A stretch of 36,720 nt of DNA from an uncultured Clostridia bacterium (GTDB lineage Bacteria > Bacillota > Clostridia > TANB77 > CAG-508), in assembly GCA_947624365.1 (NCBI GenBank), contig CANQJY010000002.1:1-36720 (forward strand), given 5' to 3'. Under the pieces are notes generated by a model that made no database searches, was not told the origin of the DNA, and saw only the letters and a list, made by a program, of their open reading frames with translations. Position numbers and translations under genes: made by a program. Positions 17,201 through 25,483 of this stretch are shown piece after piece; the first letter of the stretch is position 1; each line of letters begins with the position of its first letter.

Positions 17201-20200
17201 TTTTCCATCACAAATAATAGCAATATCTTCAGGATGTAGCATTACTTGATTCTCAAATATTTCAACAAATGAATTGTATTCAATATCACCAGCTGTATTA
17301 TTAAAAGATTGCAACAAATTATTTTCTTCTTCTGTTAAGGCAGGTATTTTATGCAAAGGAAGATCCATAAAAGAAGATAAATGTTGTAAAATATATAAAT
17401 AATGTTTATATAAACTGTCAATAGTTTCCTCTGCAAATAATGCAGTTTGATATTCAAATGAAATCTCTAAAGTAGAAGGATTAATTTCTACTGTTAAAGG
17501 AAATTTTGCTGTATGTGTATGAGCACCATATAATTCAACAGATTTGTTATTAAGAGAAATTTGTTCTACTTCTTCATTTTGATATGTAAATACCACATCA
17601 AAGACAGAAGAATTTGCAGGAACATTAATATCTTTTACAAAAGTATTATAAGGATAAGGCTGATGAGATAGACCATCTAAAACCGTTTCTTTTACTTGTT
17701 GTAACAAATCTAAAAAACTACAATCACTATTAATATCTATTGCCAAAACAACATTATTAACAAACATACCAATCATATTATTTAATTCTTTATGATAGCG
17801 AGACTCAATTGGAGAACCAATAATTAGAGTTTCTTGCCCAGTATATAAATATAGTAATAAATATAAAGCACTTAAAAATACCATATATTCAGAAACATGG
17901 TGATTAGAAGCTATATCAGAAATTGCATTAAATAAATCAGTATCAAATTTAAAAGTTAAGCGTTCTCCATCATATGATTTTTGATTTGTTACTGGATAAT
18001 CATAAGGTAAGTTAATAACAGGAATTGATAAATCTTTAAATTTATTTTTCCAATATTCTTGATAATCTAAAAATGCCTCAGAAGAAAACATATCATTTTC
18101 CCACATAGTATAATCTGTATAAGAGTATCTACTTTTATCTAATTCTTGACCTTGATATAATTTGCAAAAATCAGATAGCAAAATATATAAAGAAGTACCA
18201 TCTAATATAATATGATGAGAATCCAGTAATATTAAAGTAGAAGAATTAATATAATGTACTTCTACACGTAACAATGGAGCAAAGTCTAAATCAAATATTT
18301 TAGGAAAATTATCAACCAACTCAGAAATATATTCAGGAGTTGAAATACCATCATCATAATAAGGAATGTCTAAGTTTACATGTTTTAAAATAAACTGTCT
18401 TACTTCTCCATTTTCTATTTTAAAATAAGTACGGAAAATAGGATGTCTTTCTACTAATTCTGAAAAAGCTTCACGGATTTTTTGAATATCTAATAAATCA
18501 TTAATTAAAATACCACCACTTACATGATAAACAAGAGAATCACCAGCCATTTTTGTTGCATAATAAATTCTTTCTTGTGCTGAAGAAAGTGGATAAGAAG
18601 GCATAGGCGTTGCTTTCTTAAGTTTTACTATACAATCTTTCTTGTCCTTTCCACTTAAAAATATTGCCAAAGATTGAATAGTAGGATATTGGAATAAGTC
18701 AGTAATAGAAATAGCCTTTCCTGAAAATCCTTCTATCTCTAAGCAGAAACGAATTCCTTGCAAAGAGTCCATACCTAAAGTAAAGAAATTTTCATCAATA
18801 GAAATTTGTTTTAATCCTAATAAATGGCATAAAGAGTCATGCAATTTTGCTTGCATAGAATTTGTGGGACCAACAAAATCCCTACGGAAATCTGCAAAAT
18901 CAGGCAAAGTAGATATATCAATTTTACCATTTTTTGTAACAGGAAATTTATCTAATAATATAAAATGTGAAGGTATCATATAGTAAGGTAAAAGTTTTGA
19001 AAGTTCCAATTTTAAATTTTCAATAGACAAAGAATTATCTTCTAATATTACATAAGCACAAAGACAATCTATCTTCTCAATAGATTTCACAAGAATAAGT
19101 GCATTTTTAACACCTGAAATATTTTTTAATCTATTTGTAATTTCTTGTAATTCAATACGATGGCCATGTAATTTAATTTGAGAATCATTTCTACCCATAA
19201 AGCAAAGATACCCCTTTTTATCCCAACGAACAATATCACCGGTTCTATAAAAAAGGGAAGAGCCAAATCCAGGTAATAATATATAACTTTTTTCATTCAT
19301 TGAAACATTATGCAAATAACCTTTCGAAACATTTTCTCCACTAATACATAATTCTCCAGGGTATCCAATAGGCATAATATTTCCAAAGTGATTTATAACT
19401 ACAATTATATTATTTTTTAAAGGATATCCAATAGGAACAATCCCATCAGAATCATCTTCTTTAGTATATTTATAAAATGTAGAGCAAATAGTAGCCTCAG
19501 TAGGGCCATAGCCATTTACAATTTCTATGTTTTCATTTAAATTAAAATATTTACGCAAATCTGCTTTTTTTATTGCTTCTACACCAACTAACATTTTATT
19601 TAATGCAATTGTTGAACAATGTGAATATACATAGTTATATACATCATTTAAAATATTTGGAGGAATATATAAAAAGGTAATTTGTTCTTCTTCCAAAAGT
19701 TCGCATAAAAGAGGAATATCTGTTAATGTGTTTTGAGGATATAAAACTAAAGTAGCTCCAAAACATAATGGAGTGAATAGTTCACACACACTCACATCAA
19801 ATGAAATATTTGTACTAGATAAACAAACATCTTCATTTGAAAATCCATTTTCAAAACAATTAGAAAAAGTATATAAAAAATTAACTAAATTACGATGTGT
19901 AAGCATAACTCCTTTTGGCCTTCCAGTAGAACCAGAAGTATAAATTACATAGCATAAACGATTACTAGCAATAGACACATGTAAAGAGTCAGAAGAATAA
20001 TCATCTAAAGAAATATCAGTTGCACGTGAAACAACCAAATTTTTAATATCATTTAACTTGAATAATTGATCTGTTAAAAATAGTTTAGCATGACTATCAG
20101 TTAAAATATATCGAATTCTATCTTCAGGATAATCAAAAGACATTGGTAAATAAGCAGCACCCAATTTTAAAATTGCTAAAATACTAATAACAAAGAAATC

Positions 20201-21739
20201 ATTTTTATGCATACATACTCCAACAATATCATTTGACTTTACACCTTGATTAGAAAGGTAATGTGCTAATTGATTTGCTTTTTTATCTAATTGACTATAA
20301 GTAAGTCGTGTATCTTGATAAACACATGCTATACTATCTGGATGAAGTCTTACCTGTTTTTGAAAAAGGTCTATAATAGTGCAATCCAAAGGACAATCTA
20401 AAAAGCCAGATTGAAGATTTTGAGTCAATTGTAATCTTTCTTTATCTGTTATAAATTGCACATTTTGAAGTAATATATCAGGCATAGATACAACCTGTTC
20501 AATCATAGAACATAAACGATTGTGCCAAACCATTACATCAGCTTGAGTATATTTAGAATTAACGAAATCATAATCTACTTCCAAACTACCAATATCATTT
20601 AAATCATACAAGTGAATACTAATATCATTCATACAATTACCAGTAAAAGCCCAATTTAACTCACAATCCCCATTATCATGAGACAAAGTTTTTGTAATTT
20701 GATAAGAAACAGCAATATTATATAAATGAGAAATAGAATTATCTTTATTACCCAAATCTTCCATCAATTGAGAATAAGGATATTTCTGATGGCGCAAAAT
20801 AGAGGTAAAAGCAGAGCGATTTGCTTCTAAAAATTCTGAAAAGCGCATATTTTTAAAAACATGAGTACGAAAAGGAACAGTAGTTACAAACATACCAGTA
20901 GAACGTTTTTCCTTAAAATTTGCGCGATTTAATATTGGTGTACCAATAAGTACATCATCAACATTGCCAGCATTTGCTAAAAATAGTGAAATTACTGACA
21001 TAAAAAATACATAATTAGAAACACGAAAGTCTGAACATAATTTATTGATACGTTCCATAATTTGTTTGTCCAAACGAAATGTAAGCCTAGAACCATCAGG
21101 AGAATCCACAAAATTATCTGATAAAGAAGGAATACTAGTAGGAGTAGGTGGATCCTGTAGATAAGACATCCAAAAAGTTTTATCTTTCTGAAAATTTTTG
21201 CTATCCAAATATTTTTGTTCTGCTAATATATGTTCAGTATATGAAACAGTATCAGAAACATAATCTTTATTAGATAATAGACAATGATAAATTTTTACAA
21301 TTTCCTGAATAGTGATACCCATAGACCACGAATCAGAAATAATATGATGTAAATTTAAAACAACTGCTACATATCCATTAGGAAATACAGCAAGTTTAAA
21401 AGTAAAAAGACGAGAATCAAGCAATGAAAACGTCTCTTTTACAAATTCTTCTTCAAAAGACATGAGATATTCAGTAGAAGGTAGATTTACAACAGAAATA
21501 TCATCTACTCCATATATATCATCAGCAGCAATATATTGGAAAGGTTCACTATCATTTACAGTTAGGCGAATACGAAAACTATCATTTTCTTGTACAAGAC
21601 GTACAATAGCCTGTTTTAACAAAGGAATATCAACTTTTTCTTTTATTAAACCAGAACCGCAAATATTACAAGCATTTGAATCTTTTAAAAATTGCTGTGA
21701 AAACCAAATATTTAATTGAGGATTTGTTAATTTAAACAT
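14297..21739 (-). CDS. Two-module NRPS with terminal reductase (C-A-T-C-A-T-R)
   Basis: This protein of about 2480 residues has these domains in order. C1 (3-436) has HHIISDS at 131-137, with the usual final Gly as Ser. A1 (450-950) has YTSGSTGRPKG, NGYGPTEA and the catalytic NGK. T1 has LGMDS with the pantetheine Ser 992. C2 (1050-1480) has HHIILDG at 1175-1181. A2 (1490-1985) has NRKID instead of NGKID. T2 has IGGDS with Ser 2030. R (2105-2480) has GGTGYVG at 2109-2115 and YTITK at 2279-2283. There is no epimerase or thioesterase, so an L,L-dipeptide should leave as an aldehyde by NAD(P)H reduction; free-amine aldehydes can cyclise to dihydropyrazinones. A C domain at the N-terminus suggests N-acylation of residue 1. 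By-eye specificity codes are DVCYLGGICK (A1) and DIYTMFIVLK (A2), matching no code I know. The start at 21739 is chosen because GGAG lies 6 nt upstream; the first ATG at 21751 lacks a site. No phosphopantetheinyl transferase is nearby. Confidence 0.95.
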   Translation of the reverse strand: MFKLTNPQLNIWFSQQFLKDSNACNICGSGLIKEKVDIPLLKQAIVRLVQENDSFRIRLTVNDSEPFQYIAADDIYGVDDISVVNLPSTEYLMSFEEEFVKETFSLLDSRLFTFKLAVFPNGYVAVVLNLHHIISDSWSMGITIQEIVKIYHCLLSNKDYVSDTVSYTEHILAEQKYLDSKNFQKDKTFWMSYLQDPPTPTSIPSLSDNFVDSPDGSRLTFRLDKQIMERINKLCSDFRVSNYVFFMSVISLFLANAGNVDDVLIGTPILNRANFKEKRSTGMFVTTVPFRTHVFKNMRFSEFLEANRSAFTSILRHQKYPYSQLMEDLGNKDNSISHLYNIAVSYQITKTLSHDNGDCELNWAFTGNCMNDISIHLYDLNDIGSLEVDYDFVNSKYTQADVMVWHNRLCSMIEQVVSMPDILLQNVQFITDKERLQLTQNLQSGFLDCPLDCTIIDLFQKQVRLHPDSIACVYQDTRLTYSQLDKKANQLAHYLSNQGVKSNDIVGVCMHKNDFFVISILAILKLGAAYLPMSFDYPEDRIRYILTDSHAKLFLTDQLFKLNDIKNLVVSRATDISLDDYSSDSLHVSIASNRLCYVIYTSGSTGRPKGVMLTHRNLVNFLYTFSNCFENGFSNEDVCLSSTNISFDVSVCELFTPLCFGATLVLYPQNTLTDIPLLCELLEEEQITFLYIPPNILNDVYNYVYSHCSTIALNKMLVGVEAIKKADLRKYFNLNENIEIVNGYGPTEATICSTFYKYTKEDDSDGIVPIGYPLKNNIIVVINHFGNIMPIGYPGELCISGENVSKGYLHNVSMNEKSYILLPGFGSSLFYRTGDIVRWDKKGYLCFMGRNDSQIKLHGHRIELQEITNRLKNISGVKNALILVKSIEKIDCLCAYVILEDNSLSIENLKLELSKLLPYYMIPSHFILLDKFPVTKNGKIDISTLPDFADFRRDFVGPTNSMQAKLHDSLCHLLGLKQISIDENFFTLGMDSLQGIRFCLEIEGFSGKAISITDLFQYPTIQSLAIFLSGKDKKDCIVKLKKATPMPSYPLSSAQERIYYATKMAGDSLVYHVSGGILINDLLDIQKIREAFSELVERHPIFRTYFKIENGEVRQFILKHVNLDIPYYDDGISTPEYISELVDNFPKIFDLDFAPLLRVEVHYINSSTLILLDSHHIILDGTSLYILLSDFCKLYQGQELDKSRYSYTDYTMWENDMFSSEAFLDYQEYWKNKFKDLSIPVINLPYDYPVTNQKSYDGERLTFKFDTDLFNAISDIASNHHVSEYMVFLSALYLLLYLYTGQETLIIGSPIESRYHKELNNMIGMFVNNVVLAIDINSDCSFLDLLQQVKETVLDGLSHQPYPYNTFVKDINVPANSSVFDVVFTYQNEEVEQISLNNKSVELYGAHTHTAKFPLTVEINPSTLEISFEYQTALFAEETIDSLYKHYLYILQHLSSFMDLPLHKIPALTEEENNLLQSFNNTAGDIEYNSFVEIFENQVMLHPEDIAIICDGKNLTYKELNKKANSLAHYLISQGIKPNDIVCIMTNRSFETIVCMLGILKAGAAFLNVDPTYPIERTKYYLKDCKAKYVLVQKSLKKLVKNIEHCIEIDLDSPIYLKHFNNPNVTVNSMDLSYVIYTSGSTGKPKGVMLHQIGLANMVIAMGKVLEYLKDGNEHCLVSVTSTPFDIFVYEILVSLGHGLRILMANNEEHRNPILLDKLIKQYGGDVMTVTPSLMKINYDNRVSPSALSQIKHMVFGGEPLPEKFVKDLRELSDNVTIYNIYGPSEITVLCNVQNLNGEDRITIGPPILNTQIHILDKYLRPVPIGVVGEIYISGIQVGLGYLGKPDMTHDKFIDNPFGTGKMYKSGDIGKWTFDGKVQCLGRIDNQIKLRGLRIELGEIEGVMEQIPGVISSVAHKVCIEDREFLCGYYVCDENSYITEGDVKDILKKNLPAYMVPTYIFRLEEMPYTINRKIDRKALPIPDINERKVAKIIDEIKTPNEKKLWNIWKRILHLDDISIYDNFFDIGGDSILAINMQIDALREGFDFEYADIFNFPTIHQLSAKTRHRLQKGDIENYNYQKFDELLSKNSEEYLNSIKKVDTGNVFLIGGTGYVGAHLIGSFLKRKTGDIYCLIRKKDNIIPYERLKNTLQYYFGEAFYDQYSFRIHVIEGDITEQNLSLSEEDTNLLKQEVSTVIHAGAIVKHYGNKELFENINILGTANVVSWCKEFNKRLFHISTISVSGNGEKEEAIVETSENINDKVIFSEKDLFVGQHLKGIYTITKFKAERIVLEAILDGLDAMILRIGNISNRYRDGRFQRNIDENAFAKRIQSFVKLGAFPAYALQHEVEVTPVDLCADAIIRLTGYTSDCTVLHIYDTKLLSLQLFADTLTEFGYNILPVSNEEMTKLINEILEDDDKKQILSGIIHDLDSQKQLVYTSRIRLDSTFSEKFLQSIGFYWKNIDKNYIIQYIKYFKRMKFL

Positions 21740-21753
21740 CTTTTTCTCCATTT

Positions 21754-21857
21754 ACACATCTTTGTCAATTTTGTCCATTTTGGGACGGTCCTTTTTTGGA
21801 CATTTTGAAACAAATGTCCAAAAAAGGACCGTCCCAAAATGGACATGACACATCTTT
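21754..21857. repeat. Palindromic repeat element in the NRPS leader
   Basis: A perfect inverted repeat has 34-bp arms (21772-21805 and 21812-21845) and a 6-nt loop. The arms contain GGGACGGTCC flanked by TGTCCATTTT and TTTTTTGGACATTT. The unit is bracketed by a 10-bp direct repeat, ACACATCTTT (21754-21763 and 21848-21857), which looks like a target-site duplication. It resembles REP/MITE-type palindromes. It lies between the NRPS promoter and start codon, so the NRPS mRNA would begin with this very stable hairpin. A related copy lies at 29064-29120. Confidence 0.85.
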
Positions 21858-21866
21858 ATTAAGGCA

Positions 21867-21895
21867 ATTATATAAATAACACAAAAAAAATGCAA
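21867..21895 (-). promoter_or_regulatory. Promoter of the NRPS operon
   Basis: On the minus strand: TTGCAT (21890-21895), a 17-bp spacer and TATAAT (21867-21872). Transcription would start near 21860, just upstream of the palindromic repeat, giving a leader of about 120 nt. Confidence 0.75.
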
Positions 21896-21966
21896 TAGTT
21901 TAGAAAATAAATTTCATAAAATGTCGAAATTTATCAAATTTTGCGATGAAAAGTTAACGGAAACAA

Positions 21967-21995
21967 TTGAAAAACACTACATTTTATGTTAATAT
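21967..21995 (+). promoter_or_regulatory. Promoter of the Rpn-like / htrA operon
   Basis: TTGAAA (21967-21972), a 17-bp spacer and TAATAT (21990-21995), divergent from the NRPS promoter and about 70 bp away from it. Confidence 0.7.
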
Positions 21996-22027
21996 ATGCA
22001 TACCATATTGACCAAAGGAGAAGTACA

Positions 22028-22678
22028 ATGAAAATATTTACATACGAAGAATATATAGAATATAAAAAGCAAGTAAAAATATATGCAGATAAACATTTTA
22101 AACTTAGCATAGAAAAACAAATTTTTTTAGAAATGTATAATGGAAAAGAAGAATTAAAGACCGGTGAAATATACGAGTATTGGAAAAATTCAAAAAGAAA
22201 AATAAATAATATACAATTACAAAAAAAATTAGAAAATAAAACAAAAATAATTCCTATTATCAATAATGCCGTAAAAGATAATTTACACCTTACACCAGAG
22301 ATGCTACAAATGTATAAATCTAGCTATATAAATACAATGTTTCAAAATGGCCAAATAAGTATTATATATCGAATTATTGGAACTAATATATTTTTTTTAA
22401 TTACGCATCAAGAGAAAATTGATTATACTATGCCAGCAAGAATTCTTAGTTATATTATAGGAGTTATAGATAAAGCATTAAAAAATGTTGAAATTAGAAG
22501 ACATATGAAAATCCCAACAGTTATACCTATTATAGTATATACGGGAAACGAACAATGGAATATGGAACAATTTATAAAAAATAGTCAAAAAAAGCTATAC
22601 CCATTTCAAAAAATAGGTTTAGGAGAATATAATATTTTAAAAATGTTTAAAAATAAAAATAATTGGGAACACTTGTAA
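22028..22678 (+). CDS. Rpn/YhgA-like PD-(D/E)XK nuclease-family protein, probably degenerate
   Basis: This is a 216-residue protein. The segment IIYRIIGTNIFFLITHQEKIDYTMPARILSYI, followed by MKIPTVIPIIVYTGNEQWN, matches the pattern of Rpn (recombination-promoting nuclease/putative transposase) proteins, in which an EHQS..D..MP.R.L.Y stretch precedes a P.V.PIVLY.G segment. The catalytic Glu of the EHQ motif is Thr here (T126), and the protein is shorter than the usual 280-330 residues, so activity is doubtful. ATG 22028 has AAAGGAG upstream. htrA starts 12 nt after its stop, so they are probably co-transcribed. The family assignment is from motif recognition. Confidence 0.6.
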   Translation: MKIFTYEEYIEYKKQVKIYADKHFKLSIEKQIFLEMYNGKEELKTGEIYEYWKNSKRKINNIQLQKKLENKTKIIPIINNAVKDNLHLTPEMLQMYKSSYINTMFQNGQISIIYRIIGTNIFFLITHQEKIDYTMPARILSYIIGVIDKALKNVEIRRHMKIPTVIPIIVYTGNEQWNMEQFIKNSQKKLYPFQKIGLGEYNILKMFKNKNNWEHL

Positions 22679-22690
22679 CGAGGTGTTTTC

Positions 22691-23827
22691 ATGAAAAGTA
22701 AAAGAGGAAAAAGGACAGATCCAAAAAAAAGAATATTAATAATAGCAATTATTTTAATATTATTATGGATAAGCGCATTCTATATTTATACTACATATAA
22801 AAATATAGAAATTGAACCTTCAACATATGAAACATCAAGAGTATTATCCACACCAAACGAACAAACTGTGGAAAACACAGAAGAAAAAAGCAAAACTATT
22901 TCAGATATGATAGAAGAAACAACTAAAAATGTTGTAGGAATATCAAAATTAAGAAACACAGGGAATTCAATTTTAACTTCAAGTAATGAAGCAGAGTTAG
23001 GTTTAGGAACAGGAGTAATTGTAACTGATAATGGATATATACTAAGTAATGAGCATGTAACTGGAAGCAAATATAGTAAATGTTATATAACTTTAGAAAA
23101 CGGACAAAATTATGAAGGAATAGTTGCATGGAGTGATACAGATTTAGATTTATCTCTAACAAAAATTGCAGCTAAAAATTTATCATATGCAAAATTAGGT
23201 GACTCTAGCCAAATAAGGGTAGGAGAAACGGTATATGCAATTGGAAACCCAATTGGATTTGAATTTAGAAGAACTGTAACATCAGGAATTATTAGTGCCA
23301 AAAATAGAAGCATTAAAATAGAAGAAGAAAACAATGAAGCATACATGTCAGACCTTATTCAAACAGATGCAACAATTAACCCTGGAAACAGTGGAGGACC
23401 ACTTATCACGCCAAATGGTGAAGTGATTGGAATTAACACAGTAAAAATAACAACAGCAGAAGGAATAGGGTTTGCTGTTCCAATCAATACTGTAAAAAGT
23501 ATTATTGAAAATTATCAAAAACAAGGAAGTTATGAACAAGCAACAATCGGAATTTATGCATATGACAAAGAAGTAATACCGTATTTAAATAGTAATATTT
23601 CTTTTGAACAGGGAATTTATATAGCACAAATTACGCCAAATGGACCTGCAGACAAAACTGGATTGCAAGAAAAAGATATAATATTATCTATTGATGAAAA
23701 ACAATTAAATACGATGAACGATCTAAGAGAATACATTTATACAAAAAAACCAGGAGACCAAGTAACATTAAAAATAGCTAGAGGAAAAATTAATAAAGAA
23801 ATTAGCATAACACTTGGGAAGAAATAA
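22691..23827 (+). CDS. HtrA/DegP-like membrane-anchored serine protease
   Basis: This is a 378-residue protein. A basic N-terminus and one transmembrane helix (about 14-36) anchor an extracellular trypsin-like domain. The catalytic triad is H122 (SNEHV), D153 (DTDLDLSL) and S234 (NPGNSGGPL). One PDZ domain follows at about 275-375 (IAQITPNGPADKTGLQEKDIILSIDEKQL...KPGDQVTLKI). HtrA proteins degrade misfolded exported proteins. The start has GAGGTG 5 nt upstream. It is the second gene of a two-gene unit with the Rpn-like gene and ends at a strong terminator. Confidence 0.95.
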   Translation: MKSKRGKRTDPKKRILIIAIILILLWISAFYIYTTYKNIEIEPSTYETSRVLSTPNEQTVENTEEKSKTISDMIEETTKNVVGISKLRNTGNSILTSSNEAELGLGTGVIVTDNGYILSNEHVTGSKYSKCYITLENGQNYEGIVAWSDTDLDLSLTKIAAKNLSYAKLGDSSQIRVGETVYAIGNPIGFEFRRTVTSGIISAKNRSIKIEEENNEAYMSDLIQTDATINPGNSGGPLITPNGEVIGINTVKITTAEGIGFAVPINTVKSIIENYQKQGSYEQATIGIYAYDKEVIPYLNSNISFEQGIYIAQITPNGPADKTGLQEKDIILSIDEKQLNTMNDLREYIYTKKPGDQVTLKIARGKINKEISITLGKK

Positions 23828-23828
23828 C

Positions 23829-23866
23829 ACTAGCCTTTACAAAATTTTTAAAGGCTAGTATTTTTA
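23829..23866 (+). terminator. Terminator of htrA
   Basis: A 10-bp stem ACTAGCCTTT / AAAGGCTAGT (23829-23838 with 23850-23859) is followed by ATTTTT. It lies between convergent genes. Confidence 0.8.
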
Positions 23867-23871
23867 TAAGT

Positions 23872-24750
23872 TTATTCTTCTAAATTTTTCTCCATAAAAT
23901 CAAATTTTCTTGCATAATCTTTTGTTACAGAATTTGCCATATATACACTAGAGCGATTTTTTTTCAAAAATTCCACAATTTGATAAACATCTATCCAAAT
24001 TTCGTTAGGGCTATCTACTTGAGATTCATCAAAAATTAATTGCAGACCAAAATGCAAATGAGGAACATTAATGTTATTCACATTTTCCTTTACACTATAT
24101 CCAGTCATTCCTAAATAACCAATTACATCACCAGCTTTTACAATAGAGCCTTCCTCTAAATTTTCAACATATGGATGATTTTTTCGTAAATGAGCATAAT
24201 AATAGTAGCGTTTACCGTCAAAACTACGAATACCAACACGCCAACCTCCATATTGATTCCAACCAAGATGTTCTACAATACCAGACTCAACGGCAATTAT
24301 AGGAGTACCAATAGAACCCATTAAATCATTTCCTAAAACAGCAGAATAACTTTCATAATAATAATCATAAAATTTTAAATCAGAAGTCAAATCAGACATA
24401 TTTTGGCCATTTTTTAATTGTGTAATTAGATTATTCAAATCTTTTTTACTATAATTTTTAAAATTGCCACCATTTTTACAAGCTAAGTATGCTAAAAGTT
24501 CAATCCAATTATAAACAATTCCATCCTCAGTTTCGTTTTGATGAGAATCAATATCTAATTTAGAAGTATCTAACAAGGCTTGGCAAGACACATTAAAATC
24601 TACCCATTTGATAAAATCTTTTTTTTCAGAAGGAGTTTCTTGAGTAGCGGAAATTGCAAAAGAATATACAAAAATTGAGGCTATCGTGAAAATTAAAATA
24701 GAACAAAAAATAAAAATTTTTTTAGAAATTTTAAATGATCTAATAAACAT
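23872..24750 (-). CDS. M23 (LytM-like) peptidase family protein, first zinc ligand missing
   Basis: This is a 292-residue protein. A signal-anchor helix (about 10-35) is followed by an extracellular region and a LytM domain (about 135-240). Visible family elements are GTPIIAVESGIVEHLGW, the His in YYYAHL (H187), VKAGDVIGYLGMTGYS and the HxH motif PHLHFG (H231/H233). The first zinc motif, normally HxGxD, reads VLGND, with Val 138 in place of His and D142 kept. As in SpoIIQ, this could make it a structural rather than enzymatic M23 protein. AAGGGGGG precedes the ATG. Confidence 0.82.
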   Translation of the reverse strand: MFIRSFKISKKIFIFCSILIFTIASIFVYSFAISATQETPSEKKDFIKWVDFNVSCQALLDTSKLDIDSHQNETEDGIVYNWIELLAYLACKNGGNFKNYSKKDLNNLITQLKNGQNMSDLTSDLKFYDYYYESYSAVLGNDLMGSIGTPIIAVESGIVEHLGWNQYGGWRVGIRSFDGKRYYYYAHLRKNHPYVENLEEGSIVKAGDVIGYLGMTGYSVKENVNNINVPHLHFGLQLIFDESQVDSPNEIWIDVYQIVEFLKKNRSSVYMANSVTKDYARKFDFMEKNLEE

Positions 24751-24774
24751 GAAAAGCCCCCCTTAAAATACATA

Positions 24775-24803
24775 TTGTAAAATTTTGAATGTTATGATAA
24801 AAT
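24775..24803 (+). promoter_or_regulatory. Promoter of the SGNH hydrolase gene
   Basis: TTGTAA (24775-24780), a 17-bp spacer and TAAAAT (24798-24803), about 27 nt before the start. Confidence 0.65.
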
Positions 24804-24829
24804 ATCGCTAGAAAAGTGAGGAGAATGTT

Positions 24830-25447
24830 ATGAAAGATACAGACATATTCATTTTTGGGGATAGTATTACATATGGAGAAGGAGACAACGAAAAATGTGG
24901 ATGGGTAAATCGTCTTAGATTAAATTTAGAAACTAATACTCAAAGAGATTTTTATGTTTATAATTTAGGCATATCAGGAGATATTTCAGAAGGCATAAGA
25001 AAACGATTTGATTTTGAAATACAAACAAGAAAAGATGAAGAAAATGAAACAATAATTATCTTTGCTATAGGGATTAACGATACACAAGATATTAATGGAA
25101 AAGATAGAGTAACAATAGAGAAATTTGCAGAAAATATATTGTATTTAATTAAACAAGCAAAAAAATATTCTAACAAAATTTTATTTATTGGACTTTCAAA
25201 AGTAGATGAAACAAAAGTAGTGCCAGTACCATGGAGCCAAGAAAAGAGATATTTTAATAGAAAAATTATTCAATTTGACAATAAATTAAAAGAAATTTGC
25301 CAACAAAATGAGATTAGATATTTTTATATGTATGATAAACTAACCTTAGATAAGTTAGCAGATGGGCTTCATCCAAATAGCAATGGACATCAGATAATCT
25401 GTGATAAAATAATAGAGGAAATAAAAATCCTTGACAAGGAAAAATAG
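24830..25447 (+). CDS. SGNH/GDSL family hydrolase
   Basis: This is a 205-residue protein without a signal peptide. Block I is FGDSITYG with the nucleophile Ser 12, the Gly block is NLGISGD, the Asn block is AIGIND, and block V is DGLHPNSNGH with the catalytic Asp and His. It should be a cytoplasmic esterase or lipase-type hydrolase; the substrate is not predictable. GAGGAG precedes the ATG. The promoter of the next gene overlaps its 3' end. Confidence 0.92.
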   Translation: MKDTDIFIFGDSITYGEGDNEKCGWVNRLRLNLETNTQRDFYVYNLGISGDISEGIRKRFDFEIQTRKDEENETIIIFAIGINDTQDINGKDRVTIEKFAENILYLIKQAKKYSNKILFIGLSKVDETKVVPVPWSQEKRYFNRKIIQFDNKLKEICQQNEIRYFYMYDKLTLDKLADGLHPNSNGHQIICDKIIEEIKILDKEK

Positions 25448-25459
25448 CGAATATATAAT
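25431..25459 (+). promoter_or_regulatory. Promoter of the TSCPD gene
   Basis: TTGACA (25431-25436), a 17-bp spacer and TATAAT (25454-25459). The -35 box lies inside the end of the SGNH gene. Confidence 0.8.
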
Positions 25460-25483
25460 AAAAAAGAAAAGGAGAGATAAACA

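Noticed and set aside
11353..21739. Different codon use in the NRPS block as evidence of horizontal transfer
   Set aside because: CGT and T-ending codons are more frequent than in plus-strand genes, but other minus-strand genes such as the CapA gene show part of the same shift, so strand-specific base skew explains it at least in part.
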